Assembly: GCF_014805685.1 (NCBI RefSeq)
Contig: NC_060904.1
Coordinates: forward strand, 14,557,811 to 14,621,810
DNA: 64,000 bases
From: Silurus meridionalis
Lineage: Eukaryota; Chordata; Actinopteri; Siluriformes; Siluridae
Direction: 5' to 3'
Shown here one piece after another: positions 1-41,830 of this stretch. A program made the position numbers and the translations under genes. Position 1 is the stretch's first letter, and each line of letters opens with the position of its first letter. Below the pieces are notes generated by a model. The model was not told the origin of the DNA and made no database searches. It saw only the letters and a list, made by a program, of their open reading frames with translations.

Positions 1-729
1 AACCTGAGTGAGGCATACAATAAACAAGCTCATTCGTTTATTAGAGCTGACTGATTATTCTTATAGGATCATGGTTTATCACTGGAGCAACACACAGTGC
101 TTTGTCCTCTATGGTTTGGTGAGGTAATATCCTCACATGGCTTTTCATACCACTGCTATGCTCTGACGTATGTCCTGTTCTCGTTTTCTCGTGAAGACAC
201 TCATGATGCAGCTGATATATAAATTTCAGACATTTCTAAATCCCATAGAGAAGGTGAGTGATTTTTCATTTTTTCAAAGAGTGAAGATATGATAGAAAAA
301 TGTGTTATGTTAGAATGTGTTAGAAAAAAAGCTGAGTTTTTTATGGTTCGCTATCAAGCCCCAGCTGCCACTGTTGGGCCTCAGCTTCCTGACTGTAATA
401 TACATTGTGATAAATAAAGGCTATTCTATTCAAATGTGTTCCTAGTTGTTATCCATACAGTAGCTTTTTGTTACCACGTGGAACAAATGGGGTTGTGGCA
501 TTCAATAGTGGAAAGTATTTTTCTTTTTTTAAGGAAAAACTGTCAAAGAAGAAATAACTATTTACACTATTACAATGCAAAATAAACCAGCTTTTTTTTC
601 TTTTTACTATTTGTCATTGAGTCCAAACTTCCAAAATATTACTAAATCACTGTCTTGTAATTTATTGAGAATCTTTTCTGACATTTATGGTGTTTAGGTG
701 GTTCACAGCTAATTTCAGCTTAAACTTAC

Positions 730-859
730 CAGATTTGGGGTATGTAATCAGGATCACGTCGTCGTCCTGAAATTGGATCGACTCGTAATAGTTGAGGCTG
801 TCCTCTGTGTGAACGGTCTTGGGGAGCAAAAGTCCACGATAAACCAAATACGAGTCCAT
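730..859 (-). CDS. Cytosolic sulfotransferase, first coding exon (partial gene)
   Basis: The exon encodes 43 residues plus one base, starting MDSYLVYRG and ending with DDVILITYPKS, followed by a consensus donor (gtaagt). The block TYPKSG is the 5'-phosphosulfate-binding loop that opens the PAPS-binding site of cytosolic sulfotransferases (SULT family). These enzymes move sulfate from PAPS to phenols, steroids or amines in the cytosol. An exon break directly after this loop is usual for the family. The gene runs leftwards out of the window; I see no second exon in bases 1-660. The subfamily (SULT1, 2, 3 or 6) cannot be settled from 43 residues. Confidence in the family is high because the spacing between the start and the PKSG loop is typical. 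Confidence 0.8.
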
Positions 860-2753
860 GCTTGTTATAACGTGGTCAGTCTGTTCACAACAGTCATGGT
901 TGGGCTTAAATAAAGGATGATTATTAAAACGGTCTTAAAATATATTTGCGAAAACTTTGACTGACAAAACGCAATGCAAATACGATCAGTTGCAATGGAA
1001 ATATTTTTCCATCATCATTTTGGGGTGATTCTGTTTGCTTTGTGAGAGAGAAGTCATGGTTGTAATGATGGTAGAAGCTGTAATTAGTTTCCTTCTACCC
1101 CATTGAATGTTGTCTGTTTATTTAAATATTATATTGGAATATTCTCCTTGCATTGATTATCACCATCATAATTTGGATAGATTTTTGAAGGATTTCAAAG
1201 TCACATGGGCACAACAGGTACAACCCTGTTCCCATATGACAGTACCCCTAAAGCCAGCTCCATAAAGATATGGTTTACATGGGTTGAACGGTAAGATCTG
1301 GAATGGCCTGCTATTCAGCTCTGACCTTAACCCTAATGAATTTATACCTTTGGGATAAATGTAAACACTGACTGCACCGCAGGCCTCCTCACCTGACCTA
1401 CATCAGTACCTGACTTTACTAACACCCTTGTGGCTGAATAAGCAAATCTCCACAAGTACACTCCAAAATCTAGAGGAACATCTTCCCAGAAGAATGGAAG
1501 TTATTATTAGAGCAAATACGGACTAAATGCAGAATGGGATGCTCAAAAAGCAGATATGAATCTTATGGTCTGGTGTATACAAACTTTTTCCAATTTACAA
1601 ATTCCTATTTTAACAATGTTGCAAATTATAATAATATTAATATCTCTAATATTGCATTAAAATTAGACTTCAACTATCATTTGTATATATTATATATTTT
1701 GTGGCTGATGTTTGACTTGATTCAGAACAATGCAATAGATAGGAAGCGTTTAATTTTTTTTTTTTTGGCATGTATTTATGCAAAACACAAAGAAATATTA
1801 GTTATGCTTTTCCTAATGATGTTACTTAGCTGGTTATCTTTTTTTTTTTTTTTTTTGTGCCTGTGGTGTTGCAGTGAATCATGCCCATCTGACTGTTTTC
1901 CCATTAGACTAAATGGCTATTGCAGTGTGACCCTGTAGGATTTTACACTGGGTTTGTTTTACATACTTATTGGTTGTTGTTAAGTAATTAATAAGAACAG
2001 ATTTCCAGACATCACTTTTGGTGACTGTGTAGTAGAAAGCAAAAAAACAAGTTATAGAGTAAAAAGAAAAAAAACACTGAATACAAAATGATTATAAAGC
2101 ACTAACGGATTCTTGTGTGTCAACAACAAAAAAGATGCATCGACTTCCGAGTGTTCAAAAAGGTAAGACATCTGAACTGTTCAGTTCACATTTCTAGTTA
2201 ATATTTTTGTGGGCCTTAAAAGCAAGTGGGTTAAAAAAAGAACAAGTAGAGAAGATAAAAGCCATACCTTGGAAGTAGAATCTGGCAACCGTAGAGGTAT
2301 GAATTACACAGATGTGATATGCATTCAAAAAGCTTGTGCAGAAAATCGAGTTCTAATCTGAATACGCCTAAATACTGATATCTTTCGGAATTTAATTTCC
2401 GACTGTGAATAGGGCCCAGAATGCTGGTGGGAAGTGGGTGGGATATTTGAGTTTCTTTCAGAGCAGGTTTTGAGTCTCAAACACACACAAAAGACACCAG
2501 TTGTTTAGGACAGCGTACTTATAACAATGTACAAAAGTAAACTGACATCTGATTGGCAATTGGCGGACCACAAGAACTACTTTCCCTCACAATACCACCA
2601 GGGGGCAACAAAGAGTTATTATAATACCACAAATGAACAAACAAAACATGAGTTATTTTAGTATATTTTAGTTAATTATAAAGACAAATAAAAAAAAAAT
2701 ACAACAGACATCAGAGAGTCGTCTCGCTGCCCCTCCGGTGAATAAGAAAAGCC
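860..2753. other. Intergenic region between the sulfotransferase exon and tmem147
   Basis: The stretch holds the Tc1 relic at 1215-1600, poly-T runs near 1757 and 1841, and A-rich sequence near 2040-2075. I see no exon with splice signals or a protein I recognise. The promoter of the sulfotransferase should be in the first few hundred bases above 860, but no clear TATA or initiator stands out. Confidence 0.5.
1215..1600 (+). mobile_element. Degenerate Tc1/mariner relic (family A)
   Basis: The stretch matches the 3' half of a very common fish Tc1-like repeat. It holds phrases meaning 'agctccataaagatatgg', 'acctttgggataaatg', 'ctccaaaatctagagg' and 'cttcccagaagaatgg', found in the same order in copies at 30195-30541 and 48264-48750. 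The transposase frame is broken and the left end is missing. It lies between the sulfotransferase and tmem147. Confidence 0.7.
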
Positions 2754-5240
2754 TTAGTTGCTGTGAACCAGTGTGATAAACAGGAAGAGGGAGCAGACCG
2801 AGATGGCACCCGTTAACACGGCTTTCACCAACAGCGCCGTCCAGCTGCCCAGGAGAACACGTGAACAAACAACCTGGGCAGAGGAGAAAAAAAAAGTGTG
2901 TATAGTAACGTGTTTTCCAAAATATTCAAAACCTCTACGAGCTGCAATCCAATGGTTTACTTTAAAATAAAATACCAAATACCTTAACTTTAAGGGTGTA
3001 TCAAAATAAACAACATAATACAGCAGCCACACTATGTATCAAAATAAACTACTAGATATCTGTATTTTAAAAATACAAAAAAAAAAAATACAAGAAAACA
3101 TGAAATTTCTTTGTAAACATTACTTTAATTGGTCTATTTGATCTGGTACGTCATCATTTCACTGACTCAGTTGATTAAGTAAACAATGTTTGATAGCGAC
3201 AGCTTTTCTCTGGCTGAGTCTTGCAATATATCAGACATATGCAACCAGTTAACAGATCAAATATTCAAATACAATATTCCTGTGATCTCCCAAATGAGGG
3301 TTAGTTTAAAAGTAAATAACAGTTTAATGTTGAACAGTTTGTGAAAGACTCATAATTGTTTCCTAATTTATTTACTTGGTGTTTGGTAACGAAGGGCTGC
3401 TTCACATCAGCAACACCGACTTAATGAGAAACACGTCATTCATAAGAAGACGACGGATGGCACCTGCATTCATAGCAACTAGTTTCTAACTAATTCATCA
3501 TTTGATTTTTAATCATAAATATAGTAATGTATCATGCAATGTTATGTAAAATCATGATCCCACTAATCAGCTACTTTAATTAGGCTACAATATTCAGAAG
3601 ATATTTATTAATCAGTCATTGGACGCCTATTTGAAAGCTTCTTACCTTCACCACCTTCTTCCATATGGATCAATTTTCTGTTCTGATCTCAAAAAATCTG
3701 TGCAAACTACTAAGTAGGCACCAATCAGAGGCCGCATTTTTATGTCGTCATCATGTAGAACTCCATACAACGTATTTTACAACTACACAAATACAAAACA
3801 CTAATTATTTTGATACAAAATATTAAGCCATTTTCATCAACCTGATAGAGTACAAATGACAAAATATTTTATATTTGAAATACATGTATCATCTCTGGGA
3901 AAAATTGGAATTTGGAAAATTAGCCAACGACCAGAATTCCAGGAATGGCCCTGAATCAAAACCTGAAAGAGTGAAATCCTTCTCTATCCTATCATCAAGA
4001 CAAAAAGAGTAGAAGAACCCGTGGTGCATAATGCATCCGATGAATACCAGGATCATCGCGTAACACACGCAAAACAACCTGGAAATGTTTCAAACTTATA
4101 ACATTCCAATCATTTATTATTAAAAATATGTTTTTTTTTAAAGTAAATATTGTGCAATGTTCCTCTTAAATGCTGAGATACTCACTCCATTAAAAATGCC
4201 TTGTACACACAGAGTCCCAGCAGAACGGTCACTGGCAAGCGGAAACTTTTCGGCAGGTCGTACCGCGTAAACATCCACACCACTGCGGCCATGGCGATGT
4301 AGTGAACCTACATCAGAAAATAAGAACACGAGCTGCTGATCCGATGCGTAGTCGCACACATTCACACTACAAAGCAAATCCTAAACCTATGGAGCAGCAG
4401 CACAACAGAAGTGAACATTGGAAGTAATAGTTCTCAGGCTGTGAGCAGATCAGGCGATATTATTAAACACAGGGGGTTTATATAAGTAATAAGTCAAAGT
4501 ATTACAATAAATACACCTCCTCTTACCAAACTGATGTTGGAATCGAAGCTCATTTGGATGTATTTCCAGTCAAATTCAATTCCTCGAGCACCGACCCATA
4601 AGGGAATACACCTGGAGAGGGAACACAAACACACTGACATTATAGCGTTTTTTATTATAAATCCGCTTCACACAACAAAAGAGTTATTTTTCACAATAAT
4701 ATACTACATGCTGCAAAACACAGTACAGTATTAGGCTACCGTTAGATTTACTGCTTCAGCAATGATTGTATGACCATACATAACTAAACTTTCTTTCGGC
4801 TTTACCCATTAGGGGTCATCCGTATTCATGATCCGCATGTTTAATTTGGCACAACCTTTCCCATTTATCCGGGCTTGGGACCGGCACTAAGAGTGCACTG
4901 GCTTGTGCAATCCTAATGGCTGAGGTTGGTTCCCTGATCGGGGCTCGAACCCGGGCCGCAGCGGTGAGAGCGCCGCATCCTAACCACTAGACCACCATAA
5001 CTATTTCTCAGAAAATAAAACGAAAAAAAAAATCTAGTAAATTATTGGCTATTGCTATTTACTTGTATGCCCTATGATTTCAAAACACTTTCTATTACTT
5101 TCTGCGCTCATTAAATACTTTTCTAGATACTTCAATTTTTTTGTTTTAATTAAGTAACTTAAAAAAACTAAAATAAAAGCTAAAGAATGTACGGTGTCTA
5201 CGATAACTGAATATTTAAAGTATTGCCATGATGTGGGCTT

Positions 5241-5286
<46 letters not shown>

Positions 5287-7105
5287 TTGGATGTGTGGGG
5301 GAGGTTACCTCGACATAACCAGTTCCGCTGTGGCCCAGCCCATGGCAGCAACCATTATTTTGTACTCTCCCTTTCCAGCATTTCTGGACATGACAAGGTG
5401 AAGCCCTAGTAGATCTGCCATGTCTACTGTGGCCTTCATGAATTCCTGCAGGACAAAACCTCATTATTACCCAAAGTTAGATCTGATTTCTAATTAAATA
5501 CAAATATTTGCCATTTTAGTTGGGTAAAAAAAAAAAAAAAAAAAGGGGGGCGCAGTTATGCAAATGTCAGTTATGCAAATGTCTACCATCCTGTAAAAAA
5601 CAAAGTGCTGAGTAATACGTCGTAAAATAAACGTGTGTCCATGGATGGAAAAGTCAGCAGCAAAATATAATGAAACACAAGCAATAAAATCAGTCTCTGT
5701 GGAGGAAACCCTCCAAGTCCGTAATGTTGAAAAACTGTAATAGATCTGTAGTTATGCTTAAAGGTACAATGCGAAAAAACAAATCGGCAGATTCTGTGAT
5801 TAATAAATGTAACCAAATCTACATCAGTTCTTTAACTGCAGCGAGGTTTGTTACTGCAAGTCACTTACCCCGACAAAGTCATACACACCAGCACCGCCTT
5901 CCCAGGTAGGAAAAAACGTAGCAAGGAACAGCATCTGTAGGCCAAAAAAAAACAAAAACGACTCTGAGCATAAATTCTTGAGTTGCATTCGTTATGTCGA
6001 AGAAAGAAAAGTCCTCACTTTGCATAGCTGTACAAAGAGGTAAGTAGCTCCTGCTTGGACACATCTCCAGAACGCATTGTATTCTGATCTGAAAAAGATT
6101 AGATTATTTGAACAGATGTTTTTAGATATAAAACATTGTAACAGGAGCGGAGCAGATGCTGGAGCGAGGTTCTGGATTGAGTTGGCGATCAATATCAAGT
6201 CCTCACTGAATCTTGATGAGTTTGAGTCAGGTTTTAAAACATATTTATTTGTTTAAGCTTATGATTAAGTATAAAGTCCCTATTTTATGTCTTCTTGTTT
6301 GTATAAGTGTAAATCTTCATTTCTTTTATAGCACTTTGGTCAAGAGGCATTGTTTTCGAATGTGCTTTATAAATTAATGTGACTGGCTGATTGATACCAT
6401 GAAACTGATTTTTGTAGACTACATATTTACATTGGGTTAATTTAAAATTGTAATGCAACACAATGCAAAAAAACTACAAGTGATGCATTGGAAGGCGCAG
6501 GAAAAATCGCAGTGGAAGATCAGGGAAAGTTCAGGGAAAACTCAGGGGAAGCGCAGAGGAAGTAGAGGGGAAGTGCCAATGGAAGCTCAGGGGAAGTGCA
6601 GTGGAAGGTAAAGGAAAGGTAAGGGGAAGCTTAGAACTTTAGGGTAAGGACAGGGGAAGAAGAGGGGAAGCTTAATGAAAGTTAAGGTTAAGGTTAAAGG
6701 AAGTTTAAAGGGAGTTCAGGGGATGGTAAGGGAACTTCAGTGAAAGATCAGTGTATGTTGAGTAGAAGGTAAGTGGGGGAAGACCAACGGAAGTTCAGTA
6801 GAAGCTTAATGGAAGTTTAGCGGAAGCTCAGCGGGAAGGACATTGAAAGCTGAAAGAAGAACACGGGAAGCAGAGTGTAAAGCTCATGTAAGAGGATTAA
6901 GCTTCACTGCACCACCGCTTCTCATTCCAGACTGAGTATAACCTCTTACACTTTAGATTTTACACACAACAAATACAACCCCCCCCCTCCTAAAAAAATT
7001 AAAAATGGGGCAAGAAGAGAGCACTTACAATCCGCTGCATTTATATGTAATGAAGTAGGGGAAATAAGCCAGTGCAATACAATTCCCAAAATGAAAAAGC
7101 GTCAT
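2754..7105 (-). CDS. tmem147: Transmembrane protein 147 (seven exons, apparent frameshift in last exon)
   Basis: Exons: 7029-7105, 6019-6088, 5869-5934, 5309-5445, 4527-4611, 4186-4307, 2754-2873, all with GT-AG borders. The product begins [18 protein letters not shown] and carries the family blocks [41 protein letters not shown] and FTRYDL. TMEM147 is a multi-pass ER membrane protein of about 224 residues that joins the TMCO1/NOMO/TMEM147 (PAT/BOS/GEL) translocon and interacts with lamin B receptor. Exons 1-6 read cleanly through about 186 residues. In exon 7 the frame reads LFVHVF and then would run into a stop within about ten codons, while the conserved end LLGSWTALL...LVHSN lies one frame over. 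One base appears missing near 2852-2857. With it restored the length would be about 225 residues, as expected. It is either a sequencing or assembly slip or a recent mutation. Confidence 0.93.
4815..4999 (-). mobile_element. tRNA-Glu(CTC)-derived SINE in tmem147 intron
   Basis: Read on the minus strand from about 4999, the sequence is a near copy of tRNA-Glu: box A TCTAGTGGTTAGGAT, an anticodon arm with CTC, and box B GGTTCGAGCCC. The acceptor stem's 5' strand (ttatgg) no longer pairs with the 3' strand (tcaggga), and the last T-stem pair is lost, so it is not a working tRNA gene. It continues into a tail (cccggataaatggg...gcacaagcc) typical of fish tRNA-derived SINEs that share a LINE tail. 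It sits in the intron between tmem147 exons 4 and 5. Confidence 0.8.
5243..5282. repeat. (TG)20 microsatellite
   Basis: Pure dinucleotide run, read as (CA)n in the tmem147 transcript, starting about 26 bases after the exon 4 donor. Confidence 0.97.
5554..5583. promoter_or_regulatory. Tandem octamer (ATGCAAAT) pair
   Basis: A 15-bp unit (cagttatgcaaatgt) is repeated twice directly after a poly-A/poly-G run. Each copy holds the POU/Oct octamer ATGCAAAT (5558-5565, 5573-5580). It lies in the tmem147 intron between exons 3 and 4. Binding is inference only; it may be a chance tandem duplication. Confidence 0.3.
6180..6405. mobile_element. LINE-tail-like dispersed repeat
   Basis: The stretch ends with a motif (gcactttggtcaagagg...tgtgctttataaatt) like the 3' end of common fish non-LTR retrotransposons. 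There is no reverse transcriptase frame. It sits in the tmem147 intron between exons 1 and 2. Family assignment is from memory of repeat motifs. Confidence 0.4.
6485..6890. repeat. Degenerate purine-rich minisatellite
   Basis: About 400 bases of imperfect short units around ggaagctcaggggaagtgca, rich in A and G on the plus strand. It lies in tmem147 intron 1, so the transcript is pyrimidine-rich here. Confidence 0.8.
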
Positions 7106-7787
7106 TTCTCAAGAACTATCAAATAAAGAAACAACTCCTGGACCTGTCAAGAGAGAAACAACAGCTCATTAACCACACTCAGTGCTGAGCCACATTTATG
7201 ACCAACATCTCTTTTCATTTGCATTTTACAATAATGTATTTAAAATAAATACCCAATGCAGCCACAATTAAAGCTGAATCCTAAGTACCCCCTATGCCCT
7301 GTATAGGGCCCTTGTTTAAGGATCATGAGTTATTTGGGATTCAGCTCACGACTAGAGACTAGAGAACTACACGCTACATGGCTAACATCAAACAGCGATT
7401 TAAATTTACAACTTTTTCATCACAAATATCTCCTCATTAGCTTAATAAATATGTCTAATTAATTGTTGTGCATTTAAATCTTAATAAATGTAATACGTTA
7501 CCGAATGACCGCTAAGGTTTCTTAATGGAGCGTCAAAAATGAGAGACGGGTTTCTCATTGAAAAGGTTCCGGACTTCAACAAAGCAGCAGAAAAGAAGAG
7601 TTCCGCTTTCCGCAGGGACAACTTGGTAGCATTAATACATTTACCAAAAACAATTGTGTATGAATCACAATTCATGTTCATATTTGACTTGAATTAATGC
7701 AAATTTTTATTTTATGGATACGATTAATTTTAATACATTTCTTTTGTTTTAAATAGTTCCCCTAACACTACCAAAGCTTACTTTGAC

Positions 7788-8225
7788 ACACTGATCAGGC
7801 ATTACATTATGACCACCTGACTAATACTGTGTTGGTTCCCCTTTTGCTGCCTCAACAGTCCTAACAGCATTCACTTCTTCAGCAATTTGAGCTACAGGAG
7901 CTCGTCTGTTGGATCGGAACACACGGTCCAGCCTTCACTCCCCACATGCATCAGTGGGCACCCATGACCCGGTCACCGGTTCTCCACTGTTCCTTTCTTG
8001 GACCACTTTTGATACATTCTGACCACTGCAGACCGGGAACATCCCACAAGAGATGCATCCCCAGACGTCTAGCTGTCACAATTTGGCCCTTTTTAAACTC
8101 GATTAAATCCTTACGCTTGCCCATTTTTCCTGCTTCTAACACATCAACTTTGAGGACAAATTGTTCACTTGCTGTCTAATATATTTCACCCACTAACAGG
8201 TGCCATGATGAAGAGACCTCTCCTA
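7788..8225 (-). mobile_element. Internally deleted Tc1-like element (family B)
   Basis: On the minus strand it encodes the start of a Tc1-type transposase, MGKRKDLIEFKKGQIVTARRL, then breaks frame (a deletion joins it to GLQWSECIKSGPRKEQWR). This N-terminus is the helix-turn-helix start of a widespread fish Tc1 element. Only the ends remain, as in the related copies at 41478-41830 and 61895-62300. It lies between tmem147 and nkd2. Confidence 0.8.
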
Positions 8226-9466
8226 TTCGGGTATAAATCGCTCTGAATAAGGTTCTGCTAAATGCTGTAAATGTAATGTAAATTTAGGAGGAAACAAAAT
8301 TTTGCCATAAATTAAGTGCACATTGTCAAAACAGAACCTTAGTTATAGGTACGTGTGTAACCACTCTTGGTTCTCATGTCAGATCTTTCTGTTACACACG
8401 TTGCCAGACCTTTGATAGGTAACCCAACCGATATGGTTAGGGCTATTAAGCAATGGCTGAATGGTATTAACATATCCAAAAATAATTCCCCACACCACCT
8501 CCACCAGTCCATATCTTCCTCAAGTTAGTGCCAGACCAAATTCTGACCATCTGTTCACCTCAGAACAAATTATGATTCATCAAAACATTTTTTACAGGTT
8601 TCAAACCTGTCCGATTTTGGAGAGCTTGTGACCACTGTACCTCAATTTTCTGTTCTTGGCTGTCAGAAGCAGATCCCAAAGTGGATTTTGCTTCTTGTAG
8701 CCAAACCACCTACAACTTTTTACATACTAAAATATCTTTCCTGGGTGGAGTTATAGCATTTCTCCAAACAAGTTTTAAACTCTTCCCATTTATGAGTTCG
8801 TTGAAATACTGAAAATACATTGTGTAGCTGTTCCTAAAGCTTAATCGCTCAGCATAAGATCTTTCAAGCAACTACACAAAAATATAAATAAAAAAATACA
8901 ACAGTTTTCCTACTTTTATTAATGTTGCAGTTACATTCAAAATGCAATTAGTTTAACCTCATTTAAAAGGAGCTCATGGGTTAAAAGACTTCAGATGAAT
9001 AAAATGAAATAACTCAAACATCGATAATGCATATTAAGTATTTTATTAAAATATGTATAAAAACAAGATAAAATATATATTCATACATACTGAACATGAT
9101 AAATATGCATACGCTGTCTGTATAATTAAACAATACATGTTTATAGTCATACATTTTCATTCGTACAAGGATATATTTTTGCATTAACTGGCAGTGGTGA
9201 TGTGTACCCTGGTAAGAAAGAGGTCCCTCGGTCCAGAGCCGGTAACCGAGATAAAAGTAGCTGTTTCACTGAAAAGTTTCGACAGCAGCAGCTTTCACCT
9301 GAGATTGGTTTTTAAAAAACGATTCCTGGAGTATGTAATTAAAACGGCACACACTCAGAGGGTAGGAAAAGTGTGCAAACTTGAGCAGAAAGCAACGTCT
9401 CCAGATTTTAACATCTGGCTCCACATAGCCTTGATCCATCTGTATTTGTGTGTGTGTGTGTTTGTG

Positions 9467-9529
<63 letters not shown>

Positions 9530-9541
9530 GTGTGTGCACAA
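8226..9541. other. nkd2: Intergenic region and probable nkd2 3' untranslated sequence
   Basis: No coding exon is seen. The part next to 9541 lies downstream of the nkd2 stop and starts with (CA)n and (TA)n repeats. A minus-strand AATAAA lies at 9042-9047 (plus tttatt), about 495 bases after the stop, and is a candidate poly(A) signal. The stretch 8300-8900 is AT-rich with nothing I recognise. Confidence 0.45.
9471..9526. repeat. (TA)28 microsatellite
   Basis: Pure run just 15 bases downstream of the nkd2 stop codon, so it would be transcribed in the 3' untranslated region. Confidence 0.97.
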
Positions 9542-39168
<29,627 letters not shown>

Positions 39169-39449
39169 TTTTTTAATTAAAAAAAAAAACACTTTTTGGC
39201 TTCAATAGTTCACATGGTCACCAAGAACCAAAAATAATATGTATTAAAAACTATCCATGGACAAAAAGTCTTGTTGATATTTTACTTTTCTGTCAGGTAA
39301 GAAATTATACAATAAAGTTGTACATGTACACACGCGTATACGCTCCAATCCGCTCCACTGCGCCTCCGTCGCTCCAAATGCCAGATAAGACTGAGACTGA
39401 ACAGTTAAAATGCTGCACGTTAATTAAGAGAAAAAAAACAATACAAAGT

Positions 39450-39670
39450 GCACTAGATAGGGCGCAGGTCCCTTTATCGCAATGTTTAAAAGTAGTGCGC
39501 ACTTATAAGCTCTAATAAGTTATTTGCACTCCGCCCTCTGATCCGCGCGCCCTTACACCCCTCCCACAACTGTTCCAAACAGACAAACGGACTCCTATTG
39601 GCTGAAGAAGGGGCTCGCGCGACGCTCTCAGAAACCCCGCTCGTGCACTCTCACGCGCTTTATATCTGAT
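39450..39670 (-). promoter_or_regulatory. nkd2: Probable nkd2 promoter region
   Basis: This is the only GC- and CpG-rich patch upstream of the nkd2 start codon (39168). On the minus strand it holds a CCAAT box (39597-39601, plus attgg), and a TATA-like ttataag around 39503. No 5' untranslated exon or start site can be proven. Confidence 0.4.
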
Positions 39671-40159
39671 TACTGATTTAATTCTAAAACAAAAATGGCG
39701 TTTTTAAAGTTTTTTTTGGGGGTCTCTTATAATGCAATAACCGATTCCTCTCTGAAATGTGAAATAAAAACTACTATAATAATAGTTTTAATGTATATAT
39801 TTTATTACAATAAACAAGTGTTTTGTTTTTGAGTGACAAAAAAAGAAAACAATGATTATCTGAAAGAAATACTTGGATCTAGTAATTTCTCTCATTCACT
39901 TGCTAACAGGGCTGAACAAATATATATTTTCTTTCATTTCTTTATTACTTCTTACCAAACAGAAATACACGTTTCTCGTGTTAATGTCTACCACAGTCCG
40001 ACGAACATTTATTTTATTTAATATGGAATATAATAAATGATCACATTTTGGTCTATTCTAAGACCCATATTAAATTAAAGGACTAATATATGGTCATGAT
40101 TACAGAATAATAATTTATATGAGCAACCATAATAAGTTAACGTATAGTTAAAACAACGT

Positions 40160-40922
40160 ACGGTGCCAGTCAAATGTTTGGAAACCCAAACAAATTTACC
40201 AAAAAAAACAACTTTATTTTCATTGAAAAATCCTTCCTCAGCATGAAGAACAGCTTTACACACTTTTAACATTCAGACAGTTTGTTTTACCAAACATTCA
40301 GCTGGAATACTTTGCCATGCCTCTTGTAAAACTTGCCAAAATTGTTCTTCACTAATTGAGGATTTCTTTCTGACCTTGTAATTCAGTTCAACATCAGCAG
40401 TTCTAAAGGATTTAGATGCGATGGACAGGCCTTTCACTTCATATGACTGTTTTGCTTTCTAAATAACTTTTACACAGCTTGGACGTTTGTTTCAGGTCAT
40501 TGTCTTGTTGCATGGTGAATTTGATTCCAATAAGCCACAGTCCAGATAACTAGAAACATTGGTTGGTGCTGAAGTATGGAATTCTATATCTAAGTTGGTT
40601 CGGTATTCCTGTCATCCAGAACAAGTGTCCAACCTTCCCTGCTCCAAAACAACCCCAAACCATTAAGCTTCCACCTTCACGTTAGACTGTTCATGTTAGG
40701 CAGTCTGTTAACATCATCTCTCTTGTTGTCCATCTAACATATGTTCTTCAAAAATGTCAAAGTTGAACTCACCTGTCCACACAGCTTTTGTCCAGTCATT
40801 TACTCTTCAATTTTGTTTGGTTTTGCCTTTTAACTAGTTTGTTGCATAGAAACAAAAGGAACATGCATGGATCTCATTATTGCTGAAAATGAGGTGTTTC
40901 TGAACTTTTGACTGGCACTTTT
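40160..40922 (-). mobile_element. Tc1-like element (family D) with GTGCCAGTCAAA ends
   Basis: Left end ggtgccagtcaaatgtttgg and right end, read in reverse, agtgccagtcaaaagttcag form the inverted repeats. The transposase, on the minus strand, is broken by stops. Length about 760 bases, roughly half of a full Tc1. Confidence 0.75.
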
Positions 40923-41477
40923 GTCCAAAACCCAATAAAAATGTACACATTGTGAAGCAGTCAAAGTTTCTTTTTCTATCTTTGGTTTTCACATGTGGCA
41001 TGAAACTGAGTATATATTAAAAACAGAGTCTGGAATTAACATTTTTAGCAGTTAGTGCTTTGAAGAACCATAACAAAACCTTTAGTCGACATTCAGGAAC
41101 AGAAAAATAAATTATGTTTAATATGTCTTTAGTTCCCTGTCTATTCTAGACCTACAAGAATCTAAATGTGCTATTATTGGAAAAAGATCAACAATAGTCT
41201 ACCTCAATACTATTACTATCACAAAGTTGTTTATTGCCCAATAACAGCGTATGATTTATCCCATTTATTGTTCAACAATCTGCTAATGATTATAACTTTT
41301 CATTTATCAATTAATAATACATGCTTGTAACCATGTGTATTTACAGACTATAATGACTTTTTACATTCTTAAAAGACAAAAATAATCTGGTTTTCTGGAT
41401 TCTGAGAAAGTCCTCTGTCCTGAAGACTCCTTTCATAAATGTTAAAGTCTCTGTATAAAAAGGCATAACATGAATAA

Positions 41478-41830
41478 CAATATGACCACCTGCCTAATAT
41501 TGTGTTGGTCCCAAAACAGTCCTGACCCATCGACCAAAACCAGCATTCACTTCTCCAGTAATTTGAGCTTCAGTAGCTCCTCTGCGCTAATGAACCTCAG
41601 CCACCGATGAATCTGTTGTCAGTTCACCACTGTTTCTTCTTTGGACCACTTTTGATAGATACTGGCCACTGCAGACCGGGAACAGTCCACAAGAGCTGCA
41701 GTTTTGGAGATGCTCTGACCCAGTCGTCTAGACGTCACAATTTGTCTCTTGTCAAACTCAAATCATTATGCTTGCCCATTTTTCTGACCTCACTTACTGT
41801 CTAATATATTCCACCCAGAGGTGCTATAAT
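41478..41830 (-). mobile_element. Internally deleted Tc1-like element (family B)
   Basis: Begins tatgaccacctgcctaatat, holds tggaccacttttgatagata and cagaccgggaacagtccaca, and ends near ttccacccagaggtgc. Only the ends of the transposase gene are left. Confidence 0.75.

Noticed and set aside
1534..1938. 134-codon plus-strand open frame
   Set aside because: It begins in a Tc1 relic and continues through AT-rich and poly-T sequence; composition is Phe/Leu/Asn-rich with no family resemblance or splice context.
4930..4999. Functional tRNA-Glu gene
   Set aside because: The 5' acceptor strand does not pair with the 3' strand and the unit continues into a SINE tail.
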